The notes beneath the pieces are model-generated. The model saw only the letters and a list, made by a program, of their open reading frames with translations, was not told the origin of the DNA and searched no databases. A program made the position numbers and the translations under genes. Below, one piece after another: positions 62,060-64,000 of a DNA stretch of 64,000 nt (position 1 is the first letter of the stretch; each line of letters starts with the position of its first letter). Source of the stretch: CALKJU01 sp035326425 (GTDB lineage Bacteria; Pseudomonadota; Alphaproteobacteria; Geminicoccales; Geminicoccaceae); the NCBI GenBank assembly GCA_035326425.1, contig DAOLFG010000007.1:58283-122282 (forward strand), in the 5' to 3' direction.

Positions 62060-62231
62060 GGCAGCGATAGGTGGGGCGGGGGCCGGCAAGTGTCAAATCC
62101 GGTCCCATCCAGCATGTGGCGGCTGGAGCATGCGGCATTCGACTGCACGGTCGTGCGCGTGGTGTATGAGTTGGTGAAAGATTAGGAGGCGGGAAGCTCC
62201 GCCGAGCGCTTCATTGGACGCCTGGCGATGG

Positions 62232-62546
62232 CTACGCGTAAGCCTTCGTATTCTGCGCCAACGCCTCTTTGACAGCTTCCGGCTTTCTGTCGATTACCGT
62301 GAGCAGCACACGAGCCGCACCATCAGGATAGCGTCGTCCTTGTTCCCAATGGCGGACCGTGCCAAGGCTGAAACCAAACCGGAGACAAAATTCCTCTTGG
62401 CTGAGGCCGAGTTTTTCCCGGATCGCCCGAACATCGATAGTGGTCGGGACGTGAACTCCACGAATCCTGACACGAGCGTCTTCCCTGTTTGCGTGGGCAA
62501 TCGCCTCGCGAAGGCCTTCCGGTATTCTGTCGCCGTCAGCCATCAC
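62232..62546 (-). CDS. higA: HigA/NadS-like XRE antitoxin
   Basis: A 104-residue protein. The XRE helix-turn-helix reads IREKLGLSQEEFCLRFGFSL then GTVRHWEQGRRYPDGAAR, residues ~42-80. The VPTTIDVRAIREKLG start is typical of antitoxins in HigB-HigA (RelE-type) pairs, where the toxin is encoded first. The upstream toxin is decayed here, so this is a surviving antitoxin. It is in AT-richer sequence than the rest of the window, suggesting transfer. Confidence 0.82.
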   Translation of the reverse strand: MMADGDRIPEGLREAIAHANREDARVRIRGVHVPTTIDVRAIREKLGLSQEEFCLRFGFSLGTVRHWEQGRRYPDGAARVLLTVIDRKPEAVKEALAQNTKAYA

Positions 62547-62573
62547 TCTCTCCCAAGCTGCGCCCCTCCTTCC

Positions 62574-62857
62574 CTATGCGCTGGACTCGTTGACAATCCG
62601 TAGCCGCCGCCGACTGTGAGCACGAACCAATTCAGAAACATAAAATTTCATGAGCTTCTTTTCTTCCTGCGTCAACATATCTTTTTCACCTTTTTTTGTA
62701 CAATGCCAACAAATATACCGGCATGTTCAAGTCTCTAAAGTAATATATCACTTGTGCGCCGCCTCGTTTACCCTTTCCTTGATACTCCACCACAACTTTC
62801 TCACCCGCCAGTGCCAGGTATCACGTCCCCGGCGTTTGCGGGTGGTTCAGCGATAAT
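62574..62857 (-). pseudogene. higB: Frameshifted HigB/RelE-family toxin
   Basis: Upstream of higA, on the same strand, three frames together read as a RelE-fold toxin: GDVIPGTGG, VRKLWWSIK, GKGKRGGAQVIYYFRD with VYLLALYKK, then GEKDMLTQEEKKLMKF to NESSA-stop. Breaks fall after GTGG, after SIK and in a seven-A run (62691-62697 on the plus strand). The N-terminal ~30 residues are missing, since the HAD gene ends inside this region. The toxin is therefore likely non-functional, unless the breaks are base-call errors. Confidence 0.75.
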
Positions 62858-63470
62858 CGGATATGATGAACGTGCCTTCACTCGCCGGTACACGATCGCC
62901 AACGATTACAACATGCGCACCTGTTGCTTTGGCGGCGGCTACACCTGCGGGTGAATCTTCGAAAATAAGACATTCGTTTATGGGAACACCCAGCATTGTG
63001 GCCGCCTTTAAAAACCCGTCCGGATGCGGTTTGCCCCTGATCACATCTTCTGCGGCAACTAGAGTTTCCGGCATAGGAAGCCCAGCGGCACGAAGTCGTA
63101 AAGCTGCAAGACGCTTCGAAGCGGAAGTTACAACAGCCCATGAAAGAGGATCAATATCTGATAAAAATGCCTCTATACCTGCAATCGGCACAATACCTTC
63201 GACATCTGATAATTCTACCTTGAGCAGCCAGGTCACTTCAGCAGCAATGTTAACGTCAGGCGGACCAAAACGACGAATAATATCTTCACCTCGAACGCCG
63301 TGAATGGCCGCAAACAATTCATCTATGCTAATGTCGTACCGCTTTGCCCAAGCTCGCCAAGCTCGCTCTACGACGGCAGACGAGTCCAACATTGTCCCAT
63401 CCATATCGAATAGGAATGCAGTGTAGGGATGACCTTGGAAACGCAATGTGTGGCGAGCAGGTATTGGCAT
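62847..63470 (-). CDS. HAD-IA phosphatase, likely C-terminally clipped
   Basis: A 207-residue HAD hydrolase of the sugar-phosphatase/phosphoglucomutase type. Motif I is AFLFDMDGTMLDSS, motif II VVTSASKRL, motif III Lys in IRGKPHPDGFLKA and motif IV CLIFEDSPAGVAAAKATGA. The C-terminus ends at ISDYR, about 15 residues short of what these enzymes usually have, and the toxin remnant begins there. The start is unclear: homology begins near FQGHPYTAFLFD, while ATG 63470 lies in the junction with the IS remnant. Base composition is clearly lower in GC than most of the window. Confidence 0.75.
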   Translation of the reverse strand: MPIPARHTLRFQGHPYTAFLFDMDGTMLDSSAVVERAWRAWAKRYDISIDELFAAIHGVRGEDIIRRFGPPDVNIAAEVTWLLKVELSDVEGIVPIAGIEAFLSDIDPLSWAVVTSASKRLAALRLRAAGLPMPETLVAAEDVIRGKPHPDGFLKAATMLGVPINECLIFEDSPAGVAAAKATGAHVVIVGDRVPASEGTFIISDYR

Positions 63471-63471
63471 G

Positions 63472-63746
63472 AGGCTCACTTTGGTCTACGCCGACGGCGG
63501 CTATCAGGGCGACCAGGCCACATGGGCTGCCCCTCGACAACGGCTCGCCTGGAGATCGTCAAACGGCCGTGCGATGCCGAGGGGTTCGACCTGCTGCCCA
63601 GGCGTTGGGTTATCGAGCGCACCTTCGGCTGGCTCGGCCGCAACCGCCGGCTCGCTGAGGATGTCGAGAAGCTCATCGAAACCAGCACTGCAATGGCTGC
63701 AGCCGCCCTCGAGAACGGCGCTGATTCCACCATCGTGATGTTGTAG
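63472..63746 (+). pseudogene. IS5-family transposase remnant
   Basis: Two plus frames together match the C-terminal half of an IS5-type DDE transposase: LVYADGGYQGDQATWA in one, then LEIVKRPCDAEGFDLLPRRW and VIERTFGWLGRNRRLAED in the other. A frameshift lies between them near 63525-63545, and the N-terminal half is absent. The last catalytic Glu (VIERTF) is present. It abuts the HAD gene start, so an insertion probably cut that gene's upstream region. The remnant ends ENGADSTIVML. Confidence 0.8.
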
Positions 63747-63818
63747 TTCCAAGCAGCCCACATTGATCTCTGACCCTCTCACAACCCAGACACGCCTCTC
63801 CTGTAGTTTATTGTGCTT

Positions 63819-63845
63819 GCTTGGTACTCCAATGGAGTACCAAGC
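63819..63845. repeat. 12-bp perfect palindrome with 3-base loop
   Basis: GCTTGGTACTCC (63819-63830) and GGAGTACCAAGC (63834-63845) flank AAT. It lies in the gene-free stretch 63747-64000 beyond the transposase remnant. No T-run follows, so it is not a clear terminator; it may be a mobile-element end, recombination site or operator. A second, smaller hairpin CCCGC-N5-GCGGG follows at 63892-63906. Nothing else was seen in the last 250 bases. Confidence 0.6.
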
Positions 63846-64000
63846 GTCAATCGTCAGATTGCGCCCTTGCGCGACTGCCCGCTGCCAGTAACCCGCCCAG
63901 TGCGGGCGAAGCTGTCTCGTGGGGCATGCAGCACGTCCCGAGAGGCCCCGGCGGCAAATCACCGGCACCGCCCCGTGAGCCGAGCACCACGCCACATGAC

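Noticed and set aside
58521..62138. Long minus-strand frame of 1205 codons opposite the effector-like gene
   Set aside because: Antisense shadow. Composition is repetitive and Arg/His/Gly-rich; the plus-strand protein has recognised catalytic motifs.
63819..63845. tRNA gene or tRNA-derived att site
   Set aside because: No cloverleaf, T-loop or CCA-like end could be built around the hairpin.
63504..63995. Minus-strand frame of 163 codons at the window end
   Set aside because: Reads through the transposase remnant on the opposite strand and the palindrome; no family signal.

Overview
This is a GC-rich Alphaproteobacteria window, most likely from a Rhodospirillales-like lineage. The evidence is gene content and style: small DUF465 proteins, a waaA-lpxK lipid A block, the long two-domain dCTP deaminase, a ccoNOQP oxidase, a csrA-flgBC-fliE-fliQR-flhB block and frequent TTG/GTG starts. 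Nearly all of it is ordinary dense chromosome. The last 2 kb is AT-richer and decayed. No rRNA, tRNA or CRISPR array was seen. A 100-N scaffold gap lies at 4015-4114 between two identical 55-base flanks.

Layout. 1-3.4 kb: lipid A/Kdo and acyltransferase genes (lpxK partial, waaA, a DUF374 acyltransferase with a probable CTG start) and mtnA for methionine salvage. 3.6-6.5 kb: glucokinase and 6-phosphofructokinase, flanked by two DUF465 genes. 6.6-8.6 kb: a small membrane protein and purEK. 8.6-12.3 kb: csrA, divergent from a flagellar rod/export operon. 12.4-21.2 kb: a signalling island with a LapG-like cysteine proteinase, a membrane PAS/HD-GYP-like protein with a broken HD dyad, an RpfF-type DSF synthase, an RpfC-type hybrid kinase and a REC-PAS-GGDEF-EAL regulator. 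It looks like a diffusible-signal-factor quorum system wired to cyclic-di-GMP, with the usual RpfG replaced. 21.4-23.3 kb: a two-gene ZorA/ZorB-like ion-channel pair without other Zorya genes. 23.4-25.1 kb: Nudix hydrolase and two XRE regulators, with a clear inverted-repeat operator. 25.2-33.2 kb: penicillin-acylase-family enzyme, HAD phosphatase, ABC flippase-like exporter, two glycosyltransferases, an unknown gene and a Uma2 relic.

33.2-39.3 kb: PLP decarboxylase, an Fe3+-type ABC permease with a candidate Irr box, SDR, alpha/beta hydrolase, a MazEF-like toxin-antitoxin pair and a glyoxalase. 39.4-44 kb: cbb3 oxidase (ccoNOQP), a small membrane protein, DUF2189 and ccoS. 44-49.7 kb: HpaI-type aldolase, PRC-barrel protein, cupin, CBS protein, DUF29, VapBC and uvrB. 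49.9-54.4 kb: a DctQMP TRAP transporter, a beta-hydroxyacid dehydrogenase and a GST. 54.4-57.7 kb: dCTP deaminase, a DUF4432 protein and an SH3 protein.

58-61 kb holds the most unusual locus: a CesT-type type III secretion chaperone directly followed by an 824-residue protein with a GlnD/DUF294-like nucleotidyltransferase domain. It looks like a secreted effector with its cognate chaperone, but no injectisome genes are in view. 62-64 kb is a decay zone: an intact HigA-like antitoxin beside a frameshifted HigB toxin, a HAD phosphatase with a clipped C-terminus, an IS5-type transposase remnant and a 12-bp perfect palindrome.
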